DNA from: Corynebacterium amycolatum
Lineage (GTDB): Bacteria > Actinomycetota > Actinomycetes > Mycobacteriales > Mycobacteriaceae
Reading direction: 5' to 3'
DNA length: 64,000 nt
Assembly (NCBI RefSeq): GCF_016889425.1
Contig: NZ_CP069513.1
Coordinates: 2,046,001-2,110,000, forward strand
A program made the translations under genes and the position numbers. Position 1 is the stretch's first letter. The number at the start of each line of letters is the position of its first letter. The notes under the pieces are model-generated. The model searched no databases and was not told the DNA's origin. It saw only the letters and a list, made by a program, of their open reading frames with translations. Positions 20,306-30,636 of the stretch are shown here, in pieces.

Positions 20306-21723
20306 GCGCTGATGCCGTACCATTTCTCTCCACGGAAACGGGTAGCGACAAAGATGAGTCGCAGAATCATGAATGCCAAGAGACCACACCATACGCCGGT
20401 CAGCCCCCAACCAAATGCCTGAGCCAGCCAGACCGGCGGGAGGAATCCGCACAGGACCGCGCTAACGGTGGCGTTACGGAGGAAGGCTGCATCGCCGGCG
20501 CCGAGCAACACGCCATCGAGCGCGAAGACGACACCGCCGATAGGAATCATTGCGACAAGAATCCACCATGGTCCGGCGGTGACTGCGTCAATCACGCCTA
20601 TGGAGTCGGTAAAAATGCGGACGATATTGGCATTACCCACTGCGAAGACGGCCGCTAGGCCGAGAGCAATGACGCTTGACCAGACAGTAACTCGCTTGCC
20701 AGTCCAGCGGGCAACGGCCGTGGAGCTACCGCCCAACGCTGCACCGACGAGCGTCTGTGCAGCAATCGCTAGCGAGTCGAGCACCAACGAGATCAGATTC
20801 CACAGTTGCAGCATGACCTGGTGCCCACCTAGCGTGGTCGGCCCAACGCGGCCAGCAACCGCGGCGGCAGAGAGGAACGCTACCTGGAAGGACAAGGAGC
20901 GAACGATGAGATCGCGACCGAGGACCAGCTGGCTTTTGATAATGGCGCCATTCGGGCGCATGGAGAGCTTGCGGTTAGAGCACTCCTTGAAAAGACTGCG
21001 GAGGAACAGCCCGCCGGTAATCAATTCGCCGAAAAGGACGGCCATTGCAGAGCCCTCGAGACCGAAGGCGCGGACTAGAGGCACAATCACAATGGCGGCC
21101 GGAACAAGGCCTGAGAGCACAAATAGCAGCGGCGAGCGGGTGTTTTGGATACCTCGTAACCAACCATTTCCAGCCTGCGCAATCAACGTCAGCGGAATGG
21201 CGAAAGCAGCAACTCGCAACCATTGCCCGGCATCATGAGCGACCTCCGGATGAGGAGCTAACCAACCGGTAAATACCGGTGCCAACCCCACGATGATGGC
21301 AAAGAGGCTAAGGCCCACAAAGATGGCGACCCACGTCGCTTGCACCCCCTCTTCGACCGCCTCGTCCACGTTGCCCCTGCCAAAGGCTCGCGCTGATCGG
21401 GCAGTCGTGCCGTAAGCCAAGAAAGTAAGCTGCGTAGTTACCACGGAAAATACCGTCGAACCAGCAGCAAGCGCCGCAAGCTGGACGGCTCCGAGCCGAC
21501 CGATGACAGCCGTATCCAGCAGCACATAGAGTGCGGGCGCAGCAAGAACGCCCAACGCTGGCAGCGCCAGCGAAACGATTGCGCGAAGGCTGACATCTGA
21601 CTTCGCACTGTGCCCGGTTCGCTCTATGCCAGTTTGCTCAATCTCAGTGCGCTCCTGAGTTTCTCGCGAGTCCGACAATCCCCTAGGCCTCGCTTGTGCC
21701 TCGGCGTGCCTGGGCTGCGACAT
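20302..21723 (-). CDS. MATE family efflux transporter (DinF-like)
   Basis: About 473 residues with twelve predicted hydrophobic segments after a polar N-terminus; the first helix begins near SLRAIVSLALPALG, and PALYVLLDTAVIGRLG is typical of MATE/DinF. It should exchange a cation for an organic substrate, which is not predictable. The start is uncertain: ATG 21723 lies inside nrnA (41-nt overlap), while TTG 21678, just past the nrnA stop, would give a shorter and plausible protein. It is third in the rbfA–nrnA–MATE–PPTase operon. Confidence 0.88.
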   Translation of the reverse strand: MSQPRHAEAQARPRGLSDSRETQERTEIEQTGIERTGHSAKSDVSLRAIVSLALPALGVLAAPALYVLLDTAVIGRLGAVQLAALAAGSTVFSVVTTQLTFLAYGTTARSARAFGRGNVDEAVEEGVQATWVAIFVGLSLFAIIVGLAPVFTGWLAPHPEVAHDAGQWLRVAAFAIPLTLIAQAGNGWLRGIQNTRSPLLFVLSGLVPAAIVIVPLVRAFGLEGSAMAVLFGELITGGLFLRSLFKECSNRKLSMRPNGAIIKSQLVLGRDLIVRSLSFQVAFLSAAAVAGRVGPTTLGGHQVMLQLWNLISLVLDSLAIAAQTLVGAALGGSSTAVARWTGKRVTVWSSVIALGLAAVFAVGNANIVRIFTDSIGVIDAVTAGPWWILVAMIPIGGVVFALDGVLLGAGDAAFLRNATVSAVLCGFLPPVWLAQAFGWGLTGVWCGLLAFMILRLIFVATRFRGEKWYGISA

Positions 21724-22744
21724 CGCTGGTGTCCAGGATGGCTTGCAACAGCTCATCCTTGCTGCACTCGCGAGTCAGGCCGGCTGCGCGCTCGTGGCCA
21801 CCGCCGCCAATTTCCAGGGCGACCTGGGAGACATCGACAAGCTCGCGAGAACGCAGCGAGACCGCCCACTGGCCTGGCTCATACTCCTTAAGTACCGCAC
21901 AGACATCGGCCGCATTGGTCGTACGCACAATGTCCACGACGGATTCAATCTCATCGTGGCCAACTTCGGCGGTCTGGTCGTACTCAATGACGACGTGGAT
22001 TAGGCCTGCGCCGTCGCCCCACTCGGGCACCAATGTCGCGGTGGAAAGCACCGTGCCCAGGAACGGCAGGTAGGCAAACGGATGCTCTTCCAGCAGCTGT
22101 GCACCAATCGTGCGCGGATCGAGCCCCTTATCCAGCAGGCGCGCCGCTGCAGTGTGCATGCGAGAACGGCCGAACTGGAACGACGCGGTATCCGTCAACA
22201 GCCCGGCGTAGAGAGCATGAGCCATCGGCGTGGTCAGCTTGATACCCCAGACCCCAAAGAAGTCCAGGAGCACCATGGTCGAGGACTCTGCGAGTTCATC
22301 AATCATGTTGACGGACCCAAAGCGAGTGTTGGTCGCGTGATGGTCAACATTGATAACGCGATCGGAGGCCATCACGCGATCTTCGAGCGCACCGAGACGC
22401 CCCGGGCTTGCGCAGTCGACAGTCACCCACGTGTCAATGTCTTCATCCAGGTCCGTGTACTCGACGAAGCGTTCCCATCCGGGGATGGTCAGCAGCGACT
22501 TGGCAGGCAAATCGCTCTCACCGTAGCTGGCGACAGCCGAAATGCCACGCTGTACAAGTGCCATGACCATCGCAGATGCGGCACCAATCGCATCCGCATC
22601 AGGGTGAACATGGGCAATGACGCCGACTTTCTTAGCGTCGGCAAGCATATCCTGCATCTGCTGAATCGGCTTGGACATGCGGCGATTAATCGCCTGGGAA
22701 AGCTGGTGAGCTGCCTGCTCCTGAGCCTGCGGAGAAGTGGTCAC
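21683..22744 (-). CDS. nrnA: DHH/DHHA1 phosphoesterase (nanoRNase / pAp phosphatase, NrnA-like)
   Basis: NrnA-type enzymes degrade 2-5 nt RNAs and dephosphorylate pAp; actinobacterial members can also cleave cyclic di-AMP. The 353-residue protein has HVHPDADAIGAA (metal site), VDHHATNTRFG (DHH motif) and GGGGHERAAG (DHHA1). The start is GTG 22744 with AAAGGGG about 8 nt upstream. It lies 42 nt after rbfA, the conserved actinobacterial pairing. Confidence 0.93.
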   Translation of the reverse strand: MTTSPQAQEQAAHQLSQAINRRMSKPIQQMQDMLADAKKVGVIAHVHPDADAIGAASAMVMALVQRGISAVASYGESDLPAKSLLTIPGWERFVEYTDLDEDIDTWVTVDCASPGRLGALEDRVMASDRVINVDHHATNTRFGSVNMIDELAESSTMVLLDFFGVWGIKLTTPMAHALYAGLLTDTASFQFGRSRMHTAAARLLDKGLDPRTIGAQLLEEHPFAYLPFLGTVLSTATLVPEWGDGAGLIHVVIEYDQTAEVGHDEIESVVDIVRTTNAADVCAVLKEYEPGQWAVSLRSRELVDVSQVALEIGGGGHERAAGLTRECSKDELLQAILDTSDVAAQARRGTSEA

Positions 22745-22786
22745 GTGGGTGCCCCTTTCATCGATAGATGTGGCCGGTGGAGAGTT

Positions 22787-23218
22787 TTACTCCTCGTCGC
22801 GGTATGGGTTGGCATCGCCTGCGGGCTTTGCGTTTCTGGCCTGCTCAGCCAATTCCGCGTCGCGCGCGCGAGTCTTATCAAGCAGCTCCTCAAGGTGCGC
22901 GGAGATCTCCGGCACCGTGTCAACCTCAAAAGCCAGCGTCGGTGTGTAGCGCACACCGGTGCCACGACCGACTAGGGAACGCAGCTGCCCCTTTGCCTTT
23001 TCCAGCGCTGCTGCTGCCGACTCGTAGTCCGGTTCCTCGTCGAGTGTACGTCCGCGCACAGTGTAAAAGACTGTGGCGTCGTGCAAATCGCCGGTGACGC
23101 GGCAGTCGGTGATAGTCACAAACTCCAGACGCCGGTCCTTAATCTCACGCTCGATTGCGCTGGCGACAATCTCCTGAATACGCTTGGACAGCCTGCGCGC
23201 GCGTGCTGGATCTGCCAT
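22787..23218 (-). CDS. rbfA: Ribosome-binding factor A
   Basis: RbfA assists late 16S maturation, cold adaptation and 30S assembly. It begins [19 protein letters not shown] and contains [21 protein letters not shown], both family patterns. 143 residues, with an acidic tail. The start ATG 23218 has a GGGAGTAG ribosome-binding site. First gene of the rbfA–nrnA–MATE–PPTase operon. Confidence 0.94.
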   Translation of the reverse strand: MADPARARRLSKRIQEIVASAIEREIKDRRLEFVTITDCRVTGDLHDATVFYTVRGRTLDEEPDYESAAAALEKAKGQLRSLVGRGTGVRYTPTLAFEVDTVPEISAHLEELLDKTRARDAELAEQARNAKPAGDANPYRDEE

Positions 23219-23673
23219 TTTCGGCTACTCCCTATCTATCTATATCTGTGCGCAACCATTCGTAGCTAGACCCCATATAGCGTGAGGCCTGAAGTGCCCC
23301 TTCGCTGACAAAGACCCATTTGGGATCCGGCAAAAACGGTTCAATACAAAGGACTGCTAATACTAACACGCAAAACACTACTCAACTTCGAACCGCATTT
23401 TTCGCGACTTCGCCTAAGCCCGTCTACCGGGTGCAGCCACTTGCTTCGCCGCACGCTCGCCCTTTGTTAATAGCCTATTAATCATCACGACAACACTGCC
23501 GCCATCATCGATGTCATCGACGGCTTGGGGTCGCTACCACGGAATTGCGCAGCTGAAACGTGGTCTCCTCAAAAGCAAAGCCCGCTGCCCCACACCAATT
23601 CAACGGTCGGAAAAGTCACGCCAGGGAGCAGCTCAGAATCTTTGCCTACAGCTAACGGCCTACCCGTATGCTC
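23219..23673. other. 455-nt interval upstream of rbfA without a supported gene
   Basis: No reading frame here looks coding. It must hold the rbfA promoter on the minus strand. It contains a near-palindrome TCGATGTCATCGA around 23508-23521, similar in core to the repeats at 16824-16982. No terminator or RNA gene is evident. Confidence 0.5.
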
Positions 23674-24345
23674 TTAACGGCGCTCCACGAAGTTGTACAT
23701 CGGTAACCCATTAACATGAGAACAGTCAGGCAGTGAATCCATCACGCTGTCCTGCAATGGTGTTTCTCCCTCGATACCGAAAATCCATTTAACCGCAGCA
23801 TTACCTAGCTCCAGCGGATGAAAAAGATAACTTACCTCACCGTTTTTATCCTTGGGCGCTACGCTGCCATGGGTTTGTTCCCATTCAGCCACATCCGTCG
23901 GATGTAGTACCTCGACGTGTTCACCGTTAGCGAACGGTACCTCGAAATCCAACAATCTTCCCGAGCTGAAAAACCGCTGCATGTCAAAATCATAGTCTTC
24001 GCAGCTTGCCCCTAATTCTCTGGTGGGAGTCGTATAGTGGCACGAATCGACAACACTATTGATGCATAGTGACCAACTTGCACGCGGATCATTCGCCAAC
24101 GCTGCGTCCTCAATTAGGTCGTATACGTCGTCGGTCCCGAAAAGCAGCGTTGGCCCAAACGCTACCGCGTGGAAGTACCAATTATGACCATCCTCAATGG
24201 TTACTTCGGAATCAAAGGCGAACTTCCCTGGCCAAATCTTGTCCAATTGCGCAAGAGTCTCCTCTGCGCTCGCAGGAGGATAACTCAAAATATTCGTTCG
24301 CGGCAGCTCATCCGAGAGCGCAAAGAGATTAGTTTTTAAGCCCAT
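23674..24345 (-). CDS. Uncharacterised protein (possibly DUF6928-like)
   Basis: A 223-residue soluble protein starting MGLKTNLFAL, resembling the MG-x-KT start of an actinobacterial family I associate, without certainty, with DUF6928. No signal peptide, membrane segment or catalytic motif was recognised; it is acidic with scattered Trp/Tyr/Phe and ends YNFVERR. Start ATG 24345 is chosen because TATGGT ends 7 nt upstream (leaderless). It sits alone between the infB terminator and rbfA, a place usually gene-free or nearly so. Local base composition looks lower in G+C than the flanking genes, suggesting acquisition. Function unknown. Confidence 0.65.
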   Translation of the reverse strand: MGLKTNLFALSDELPRTNILSYPPASAEETLAQLDKIWPGKFAFDSEVTIEDGHNWYFHAVAFGPTLLFGTDDVYDLIEDAALANDPRASWSLCINSVVDSCHYTTPTRELGASCEDYDFDMQRFFSSGRLLDFEVPFANGEHVEVLHPTDVAEWEQTHGSVAPKDKNGEVSYLFHPLELGNAAVKWIFGIEGETPLQDSVMDSLPDCSHVNGLPMYNFVERR

Positions 24346-24361
24346 AACGAGCACCATACGC

Positions 24362-24390
24362 AAAAAGGCGCTCCCCGAAGGGAGCGCCTT
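24362..24390 (-). terminator. Rho-independent terminator of the nusA–infB operon
   Basis: An 11-bp stem (24365-24375 with 24380-24390) with a TTCG loop on the minus strand, followed by a U-tract. It ends the rimP–nusA–ylxR–infB transcription unit. Confidence 0.93.
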
Positions 24391-24422
24391 ATCAAAGTTC
24401 ACGCAGTGTTTAGCCTACGTTG

Positions 24423-27320
24423 CTACGTGCGCGGAACCTCGACCATCTCGTAGACCTCGATAACGTCGTCCACCTGGATGTCCGGGTAAGACAGCACCAT
24501 ACCGCACTCGTAACCGGCTGCCACCTCGGTAGCATCGTCCTTCTCTCGCTTCAGCGACTCGATAGTCGCCGAATCCGTAATGACGTTGCCGTCACGAACC
24601 AGGCGAGCCTTCGCGTTGCGGCGGACCTTGCCGGACTCGACCATACAGCCGGCGATGAGGCCAACTGCGGAGGACTTGAAGATGGCGCGAATCTCTGCAC
24701 GACCAATCTCCTTCTCCTCGTAGACCGGCTTGAGCATGCCCTTCAGAGCAGCCTCGACATCCTCGATAGCACGGTAAATCACCGTGTAGTAGCGGATGTC
24801 AACGCCCTCAGCGTTGGCAACCTCGGTGGCCTTGCCCTCGGAGCGAACGTTGAAGCCGATGATGACGGCGTCAGACGCAGCAGCCAGCGTGACGTTGGTC
24901 TGAGTAACAGCACCGACACCACGGTCGATGATGTTCAGTGCGACCTCGTCGTCGACCTCAATCTTGAGCAAGGCTTCTTCCAGTGCCTCGACGGTACCGG
25001 CGTTGTCGCCCTTCAGGATCAGGTTGAGGGTGTTGGTCTCCTTCAGGATCTCGTCCAGGTTCTCCAGGGAGACGCGCTTGCGACGACGTGCCTGCAGTGC
25101 ATTACGACGACGTGCGTCGCGGCGGTCTGCAATCTGGCGGGCCGTACGATCCTCGTCAACAACCAGGAGGTTGTCACCAGCACCCGGCACGGAGGTCAGG
25201 CCGAGCACCTGAACCGGACGGGAGGGACCGGCCTCATCGACGTCGTTGCCGTACTCATCGACCATGCGGCGAACACGACCATATGCGTCACCGACAACGA
25301 TGGAGTCACCGACGCGCAACGTACCGCGCTGAACGATAACGGTTGCCACCGGACCACGGCCGCGGTCAAGGTGAGCCTCGATGGCGACACCCTGAGCGTC
25401 CATATCCGGGTTGGCGCGCAAATCCAACGAAGCGTCGGCAGTCAACAGCACTGCTTCGAGAAGCTGATCGATGTTGAGGCCCTGCTTAGCGGAAATATCG
25501 ACGAACATAGTGTCGCCGCCCCACTCTTCGTCAGTGAGACCGTATTCAGTCAGCTGACCACGAATCTTCTGCGGATCTGCAGTTTCCTTATCAATCTTGT
25601 TGACTGCAACGACAATCGGCACATCAGCGGCCTTGGCGTGGTTAATAGCCTCAACCGTCTGCGGCATGACGCCGTCATCAGCTGCAACAACCAGAATCGC
25701 GATATCGGTCGACTTGGCACCACGAGCACGCATGGCGGTAAACGCCTCGTGACCAGGGGTATCCAAGAAGGTAACCTTGCGCTTCTCGCCGTCGAGCTCC
25801 ACCGGCACCTGGTAGGCACCGATGTGCTGGGTAATACCACCGGACTCGTGGCCACCAACGTTGGCCTTACGAATCGTGTCCAACAGGCGCGTCTTACCGT
25901 GGTCGACGTGACCCATCACAGTTACCACTGGCGGGCGTTGTTCCAGGTCCTCATCGTCGCCTTCATCCTCACCGAATTGGAGGTCGAAGGATTCAAGCAG
26001 TTCGCGGTCCTCATCCTCTGGCGAAACAACCTGGACCTTGTAGTCCATCTCGTCGCCGAGCAGCTGCAGGGTCTCGTCGGATACCGATGCAGTTGCCGTA
26101 ACCATTTCACCGAGGTTGAACAATGCCTGAACCAGTGCTGCGGCATCGGCATTGATCTTCTCAGCGAAGTCAGACAACGATGCGCCGCGTGCGAGGCGAA
26201 TGGTCTTGCCCTTACCGTTAGGCAGCTTGACGCCACCCACCACGGATGGTGCCTGCATCGCCTCGTACTCGTTGCGCTTCTGACGCTTCGACTTGCGTCC
26301 GCGACGCGGGGCGCCTCCTGGCCGCCCGAATGCACCTGCAGTTCCACCGCGACGTCCGCCGCGACCACCGCGCGGTCCACCACCCGGACCACCCGGGCCG
26401 CGACCACGGCCGCCGAAGCCGCCGCCGCCACCGCGGCTTGCCTTTGCAGGCATCTGTCCCGGGTTCGGGTGCGAAGGCATCATCGCCGGAGTCGGGCGAT
26501 TGCCGCCCGGCTTATTACCGCGGCCCTGTCCACCTTGTGGACGCGGGCCACCCTGACGTGCTCCTGGCTTCGGCCCCGGACGGCCGTTTCCGCCCTGCGG
26601 GCGAGGACCACCCTGGCGTCCACCCGGCTTCGGCCCCGGACGGCCAGGACCGCCCTGCGGACGCGGCATGTTGGACGGCCGCGGTGCCGGACGGGAAGAT
26701 CCGCCGGTCGAGAATGGGTTGTTCGCCACACGCGGTGCGCGTGCGCCTGGCTTCGGCCCCGGCTTCGGGCCAGCAGGCTTCGGCGGGCGTGGCATTTCCT
26801 GTCCCGGCTTCGGCGAACGGGACGGTGCTGCTGGCTTGGCACCTGGCTTTGCCGCCGCTGGTGCAGCCGGCTTAGCGCCTGGCTTTGCTGCTGGCTTGGC
26901 ACCTGGCTTTGCCGCCGCTGGTGCAGCCGGCTTAGCGCCTGGCTTTGCTGCTGGCTTGGCACCTGGCTTTGCCGCCGCTGGTGCAGCCGGCTTAGCGCCT
27001 GGCTTTGCTGCTGGCTTGGCACCCGGCTTTGCCGCCGCTGGTGCAGCCGGCTTAGCGCCTGGCTTAGCTGCTGGCTTGGCACCCGACTTAGCAGCAGGCT
27101 TAGCTGCAGCCTTCGTAGCTGGGGTCTGTGCAGACGCGTCAGCACCTGCACCAGCATTCTTCTCTTCGTAGACCTTCTTCATCTTCCTGACGACGGGTGG
27201 TTCCACCGTCGAAGAAGCGGTCTTAACAAACTCGCCCTGAGCCTTCAGCTCGGCGAGTAGTTCCTTGCTGGTGACCCCGAGCTGCTTAGCGAGCTCATGG
27301 ACACGTAGCTTTCCGGACAC
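24423..27320 (-). CDS. infB: Translation initiation factor IF-2
   Basis: IF-2 is the GTPase that brings initiator tRNA to the 30S subunit and drives subunit joining. The protein has about 965 residues. An IF2_N domain ([19 protein letters not shown]) is followed by a long disordered region with four tandem 20-residue Lys/Pro/Ala/Gly repeats and then Gly/Arg/Pro-rich stretches. The G domain has [10 protein letters not shown] (G1), DTPGHEAF (G3) and NKID (G4), then domains II-IV. Start GTG 27320 has GAGGAG closely upstream; the in-frame codon at 27332 is less likely. Confidence 0.96.
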   Translation of the reverse strand: MSGKLRVHELAKQLGVTSKELLAELKAQGEFVKTASSTVEPPVVRKMKKVYEEKNAGAGADASAQTPATKAAAKPAAKSGAKPAAKPGAKPAAPAAAKPGAKPAAKPGAKPAAPAAAKPGAKPAAKPGAKPAAPAAAKPGAKPAAKPGAKPAAPAAAKPGAKPAAPSRSPKPGQEMPRPPKPAGPKPGPKPGARAPRVANNPFSTGGSSRPAPRPSNMPRPQGGPGRPGPKPGGRQGGPRPQGGNGRPGPKPGARQGGPRPQGGQGRGNKPGGNRPTPAMMPSHPNPGQMPAKASRGGGGGFGGRGRGPGGPGGGPRGGRGGRRGGTAGAFGRPGGAPRRGRKSKRQKRNEYEAMQAPSVVGGVKLPNGKGKTIRLARGASLSDFAEKINADAAALVQALFNLGEMVTATASVSDETLQLLGDEMDYKVQVVSPEDEDRELLESFDLQFGEDEGDDEDLEQRPPVVTVMGHVDHGKTRLLDTIRKANVGGHESGGITQHIGAYQVPVELDGEKRKVTFLDTPGHEAFTAMRARGAKSTDIAILVVAADDGVMPQTVEAINHAKAADVPIVVAVNKIDKETADPQKIRGQLTEYGLTDEEWGGDTMFVDISAKQGLNIDQLLEAVLLTADASLDLRANPDMDAQGVAIEAHLDRGRGPVATVIVQRGTLRVGDSIVVGDAYGRVRRMVDEYGNDVDEAGPSRPVQVLGLTSVPGAGDNLLVVDEDRTARQIADRRDARRRNALQARRRKRVSLENLDEILKETNTLNLILKGDNAGTVEALEEALLKIEVDDEVALNIIDRGVGAVTQTNVTLAAASDAVIIGFNVRSEGKATEVANAEGVDIRYYTVIYRAIEDVEAALKGMLKPVYEEKEIGRAEIRAIFKSSAVGLIAGCMVESGKVRRNAKARLVRDGNVITDSATIESLKREKDDATEVAAGYECGMVLSYPDIQVDDVIEVYEMVEVPRT
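26827..27080 (-). repeat. Four 60-bp tandem repeats inside infB
   Basis: Near-identical 60-bp units begin around 26829, 26889, 26949 and 27009, with a partial unit beyond. Each encodes a 20-residue Lys-Pro-Ala-Gly module in the disordered N-terminal part of IF-2. In-frame expansion or contraction would leave the G domain intact. Confidence 0.9.
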
Positions 27321-27449
27321 TGCTCTCCTCACTAGTGGGGGCCGAGCAGCGCCCGATGGCGGATTCGTCCACGCACCGAGAGCGCCTGCAGGGCTCCCTC
27401 TTATCTATTGCCGTTCATCGCTGATGCTTCATCGTGTGCTCATCAGTGT

Positions 27450-27842
27450 TCAGGTCTTTCTGTTGTCATTTTTCCTGCCTCCCTGCTTAGCGACACGCAC
27501 ATCGCCAGCGGGGGCGAAAACCTCCGCCGCTTCGTAGTGCGTGGCGATAAACTGTTTAACCGGAAACGCATCTACCTGCGTAGATACCTTCAGTGCGCGG
27601 CCAAATGCACGGCGCTTGTCGGCGATCTCCCAAGCTTTTAGTGTTGGGGTAATCCAGGCACCTCGTCCCTGCATCCGACGACGCGGATCAGCAACGACGG
27701 CTACTGAGCCATCTGAACGGGTGGTAGCGACAATGCGCAGCAGCTCCGAGCAATTGCGACGCTGCTTAGTTGCAATACAGGTACGTGTGGGTGCAGGTGT
27801 ATGAGTTGTCGAATTCGGGTTTGTCACCCGCGAAGCCGTCAT
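27450..27842 (-). CDS. ylxR: YlxR family RNA-binding protein (DUF448)
   Basis: A 130-residue YlxR protein, normally found between nusA and infB, as here. The core PTRTCIATKQRRNCSELLRIV and the later GRGAWITPTLKAWEIADKRRAFGRAL correspond to the conserved blocks; the usual GCR after RTC is replaced by ATK. YlxR has been proposed as a nucleoid or RNase P-related regulator. Start ATG 27842 has AGGAG only one base upstream, so the true start could be the in-frame GTG 27827. Confidence 0.85.
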   Translation of the reverse strand: MTASRVTNPNSTTHTPAPTRTCIATKQRRNCSELLRIVATTRSDGSVAVVADPRRRMQGRGAWITPTLKAWEIADKRRAFGRALKVSTQVDAFPVKQFIATHYEAAEVFAPAGDVRVAKQGGRKNDNRKT

Positions 27843-27943
27843 ACTCCTGACGCACCCACCTTCCTGCTAAGAAATTCAGCGCGAAAATTCGCATAGAAAA
27901 ATCACGCCTTGTCGTTTGGCCACTTCCCAGCATAACCCGAAAA

Positions 27944-27980
27944 GGCGGAAAAGTGCCAACCCCCTAGGCACTTTCCCGCC
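27944..27980 (-). terminator. Hairpin between nusA and ylxR (terminator or attenuator)
   Basis: A 14-bp stem with one mismatch (27944-27957 with 27967-27980), followed on the minus strand by TTTTC. It lies 33 nt after the nusA stop inside what is usually one operon, so it may partly terminate transcription. Confidence 0.7.
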
Positions 27981-28013
27981 ACTTTCGCAACCGCTGGGAC
28001 GCTGACGTTGCGT

Positions 28014-29000
28014 CTACTCCGCGTCGGAGTGGATATCGATTCGCCAGCCGGTCAGACGAGCCGCCAGACGGGCATTCTGTCCCTCCTTGCCGATAGCAAG
28101 CGAGAGCTGGTAGTCGGGCACCACAACATGTGCACGGCGCTCATCCATGTCTAAAATCTTGACACTAACGACCTTGGCTGGCGCCAGCGAGTTACCAACG
28201 AACTTCGCCGGATCCTCGTCGTAGTCGATGATGTCAATCTTCTCGCCCTTGAGCTCATTCATAATCGAGCTCACACGCTGACCGCGCGGCCCAATGCAGG
28301 CGCCCTTAGCGTTGAGCCCCTTGACCGTGGGACGTACAGCAACCTTGGTGCGGTGACCAGCCTCGCGTGCAATCGAAATCAATTCCACTGCCCCATCGGC
28401 AACTTCCGGAACTTCAAGTTCGAAGAGCTTACGAATGAGCTCCGGGTGCGTGCGTGACAGGTGAATCGCGACACCCCGCGGTGTCTTGTTCACACCGACG
28501 ACGTAGCACTTGATGCGGTCACCGTGCTTGAGTTCCTCACCTGGCAGCTGCTCAGCCGGCATCAGAATACCGTCGCGACCATTGGCCTCCGAACCGATGT
28601 GGACGACGACAATGCCCTTTTCATTGGCATAGACATCGCGCTGGACCACGCCGGAAATGACCTGGTTAGACAGGTCTGCGTATTCGTCGAGAACCTTGTC
28701 GCTTTCCGCATCCCGCAGACGCGAAAGGATGGTCTGACGAACAGCGAATGCAGCGGTACGCTCAAAGTCCTCCGGAGTATCGTCCCATTCGGAGATGAGA
28801 TTGCCCTCGTCGTCTCGCTCCTGAGCAAAGACTATGACGTCACCGGTCTCACGGTCGATTTCGACGCGCGCATACTGTGCCGGTGCGGTGGTATTACGGT
28901 AACTTTCACGCAATGCCCGGGCGACCAGTCCCAGCATTTCGTCGACAGGAATACCCTTTTCCCTTTCCAAGGTTCGCAGGGCAGCTAATTCAATCTTCAC
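28014..29000 (-). CDS. nusA: Transcription termination/antitermination protein NusA
   Basis: NusA binds RNA polymerase and nascent RNA to control pausing, termination and rRNA antitermination. The 328-residue form has the N-terminal polymerase-binding domain (about 1-125), an S1 domain ([20 protein letters not shown]) and two KH domains ([36 protein letters not shown]), without the C-terminal acidic repeats of E. coli. The GTG start overlaps the rimP stop (GTGA, 28997-29000). Confidence 0.96.
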   Translation of the reverse strand: MKIELAALRTLEREKGIPVDEMLGLVARALRESYRNTTAPAQYARVEIDRETGDVIVFAQERDDEGNLISEWDDTPEDFERTAAFAVRQTILSRLRDAESDKVLDEYADLSNQVISGVVQRDVYANEKGIVVVHIGSEANGRDGILMPAEQLPGEELKHGDRIKCYVVGVNKTPRGVAIHLSRTHPELIRKLFELEVPEVADGAVELISIAREAGHRTKVAVRPTVKGLNAKGACIGPRGQRVSSIMNELKGEKIDIIDYDEDPAKFVGNSLAPAKVVSVKILDMDERRAHVVVPDYQLSLAIGKEGQNARLAARLTGWRIDIHSDAE

Positions 29001-29569
29001 TTGTTATCCTCCAGCCTGGTCAAGGCATCGTCATAGTCTAGTCCCGCAAAATCTTTCTCGGCTGCGGGCGGATTAGAGAATTCAACTTGTACCACTGCAC
29101 GGGCCACATTGGTTAATTGGACACGCTGACCAACAGCCTTCAACCGCCCCTTTGGCCCTTTAGAGGTAACGAGAATGATGGATTCTTCATCCGGCGACAG
29201 CGCACCAATGCGGGCTGCAATCGCGGAACCGTCGGCAAGCGAAATTTCCGCAATGCGACCACGGTTACGGCGCCAGTGTCGTGGCTGCGTCAGCGGTGCG
29301 TCAATACCAGGAGTGGAAACTTCCAAGGTGTAGCCCTGAGCGCCGAAGTCGGCTTCGCCACGTGCCTCCGCGGCATCCAGAGCGGAAGATACTTCATGCG
29401 TGGCCTGTTCCAGAACATCGAGGTCAGGACGCTCATCTGCGTCAACCAACACAATGACCTGTGACTTTGCGCCGGCGCGAACGACCTTGACATCTTCCAC
29501 AGCCAGGCCGATTTGTGCGAGCGCCGGGCTCACAAACTGTTCAATTTTCTCGGGTGCGGGTATCGCCAT
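28997..29569 (-). CDS. rimP: Ribosome maturation factor RimP
   Basis: RimP helps mature the 30S subunit. 190 residues with the family pattern LDVLEQATHEVSSALD followed by LEVSTPGIDAPLTQPRHW. First gene of rimP–nusA–ylxR–infB. ATG 29569 is preceded by TAGACT (29578-29583, minus) at 8 nt without a ribosome-binding site, predicting a leaderless operon mRNA. Confidence 0.94.
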   Translation of the reverse strand: MAIPAPEKIEQFVSPALAQIGLAVEDVKVVRAGAKSQVIVLVDADERPDLDVLEQATHEVSSALDAAEARGEADFGAQGYTLEVSTPGIDAPLTQPRHWRRNRGRIAEISLADGSAIAARIGALSPDEESIILVTSKGPKGRLKAVGQRVQLTNVARAVVQVEFSNPPAAEKDFAGLDYDDALTRLEDNK

Positions 29570-29670
29570 AGTCGTAGAGTCTACAGGTCAAGTGCTAGGA
29601 ATTGCGCACCTGGGCACTTGCCACGCACCGCATTGATACAAAGTGCCGCCCGCCGTGGCACCATAGTGAG

Positions 29671-30636
29671 GTGATTGTTGAACCTCCCGCCCCCAGTTTT
29701 GCTTCCGCATCGCGTCGCACTCGCACTCTCTCGCGCCGTGGCTTCCTCGCTGCTGCCCTCGCCGTGGGATCACTTCCCGCGCTCTCCGCGTGCTCGCATC
29801 TGGTGGCACCACGCCCGGATTACGCCATTGAGGTTCTCCACGCACTGGCGGCGCGCGATGCACATTCGCTTACCGACGCCGATCCTGACCTCGCAGCTGT
29901 GCGCTCCGCGCAGGTCACCGAACTGGATAAGGAAATCACACGCGCCTGCGGTACCCGCAAGGACGGTAAACCTGTCGATGAATGCGGCTCGGACGTCGCA
30001 GTCCCAGGATCCCTGGCTGCCGGTGTCGATGCGAAGTTACTGCTCACGGACTCGCGAAATAGTCCAGTACTGACGAAGGCTCTGGATTCACGCACTGCAT
30101 TGCGGGAGGAGCACACTGCGCGCCTTGCCACGGCTGTCGATGGCGGTATAGTCCTCGCTCTGCGTGCTGCGGGCGCTAAGTGGGAGGAGATTGTCCCATT
30201 GATTCCCAGTGACAGGGATGAAATCTCGGGTGCCGGAGAACAGATGACTAAGGCACTGCAAGCCGAATACATGATGATTTACGGTGTTGGCGTCGCCGCA
30301 CCACGTGTCGGAGGCGATACCACTACTGCTCTTTTGGCTCGTGGCGAGCGCCACCGTATTTTGCGCGATCGTGCCCGGCTAATTTTGGAGGATTCCGACG
30401 TTGAGGTGCCGAAGAGCGCACCTGGCTATATGCCGGAAGATGCTCCTTCACCGGACACGGCACCCGTCGATTACATGATTGCGTTGGAGCGCTATTGCGC
30501 CCAGGCGTGGGAAGACGTATTGCTCGCTGCCAATAACCCTCGGATACGTATGTTCGCACTGCAGGCAGCTGGCGTGGCTGCCGCCGGAGTGGCAGCGCTA
30601 GGTGGCAACAACTTGGAGCCGCTGCCGGGACTCTAA
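29671..30636 (+). CDS. Tat-exported lipoprotein with DUF4439 (ferritin-like) domain
   Basis: About 321 residues. The N-terminus has a twin-arginine motif (SRRGFLAA) followed by a hydrophobic stretch and a lipobox LSAC, so it is probably exported folded and lipidated at that Cys. The C-terminal part (about 180-320) is helical, with Glu/His patterns of the DUF4439 ferritin-like family ([26 protein letters not shown]). Metal binding or redox function is inference. Start GTG 29671 is tentative, since upstream codons give an implausible N-terminus. Its stop overlaps that of convergent proS by four bases. The same gene follows rimP divergently in other corynebacteria. Confidence 0.82.
   Translation: MIVEPPAPSFASASRRTRTLSRRGFLAAALAVGSLPALSACSHLVAPRPDYAIEVLHALAARDAHSLTDADPDLAAVRSAQVTELDKEITRACGTRKDGKPVDECGSDVAVPGSLAAGVDAKLLLTDSRNSPVLTKALDSRTALREEHTARLATAVDGGIVLALRAAGAKWEEIVPLIPSDRDEISGAGEQMTKALQAEYMMIYGVGVAAPRVGGDTTTALLARGERHRILRDRARLILEDSDVEVPKSAPGYMPEDAPSPDTAPVDYMIALERYCAQAWEDVLLAANNPRIRMFALQAAGVAAAGVAALGGNNLEPLPGL

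Noticed and set aside
23511..23714. Small plus-strand frame upstream of rbfA
   Set aside because: No ribosome-binding site, no resemblance to a family, and it overlaps the 3' end of the better supported minus-strand gene.
24420..27260. A very long open frame on the plus strand opposite infB (over 900 codons)
   Set aside because: It is the antisense of a highly codon-biased, repeat-rich gene; the translation is low-complexity and matches no family, whereas the minus strand encodes complete IF-2.
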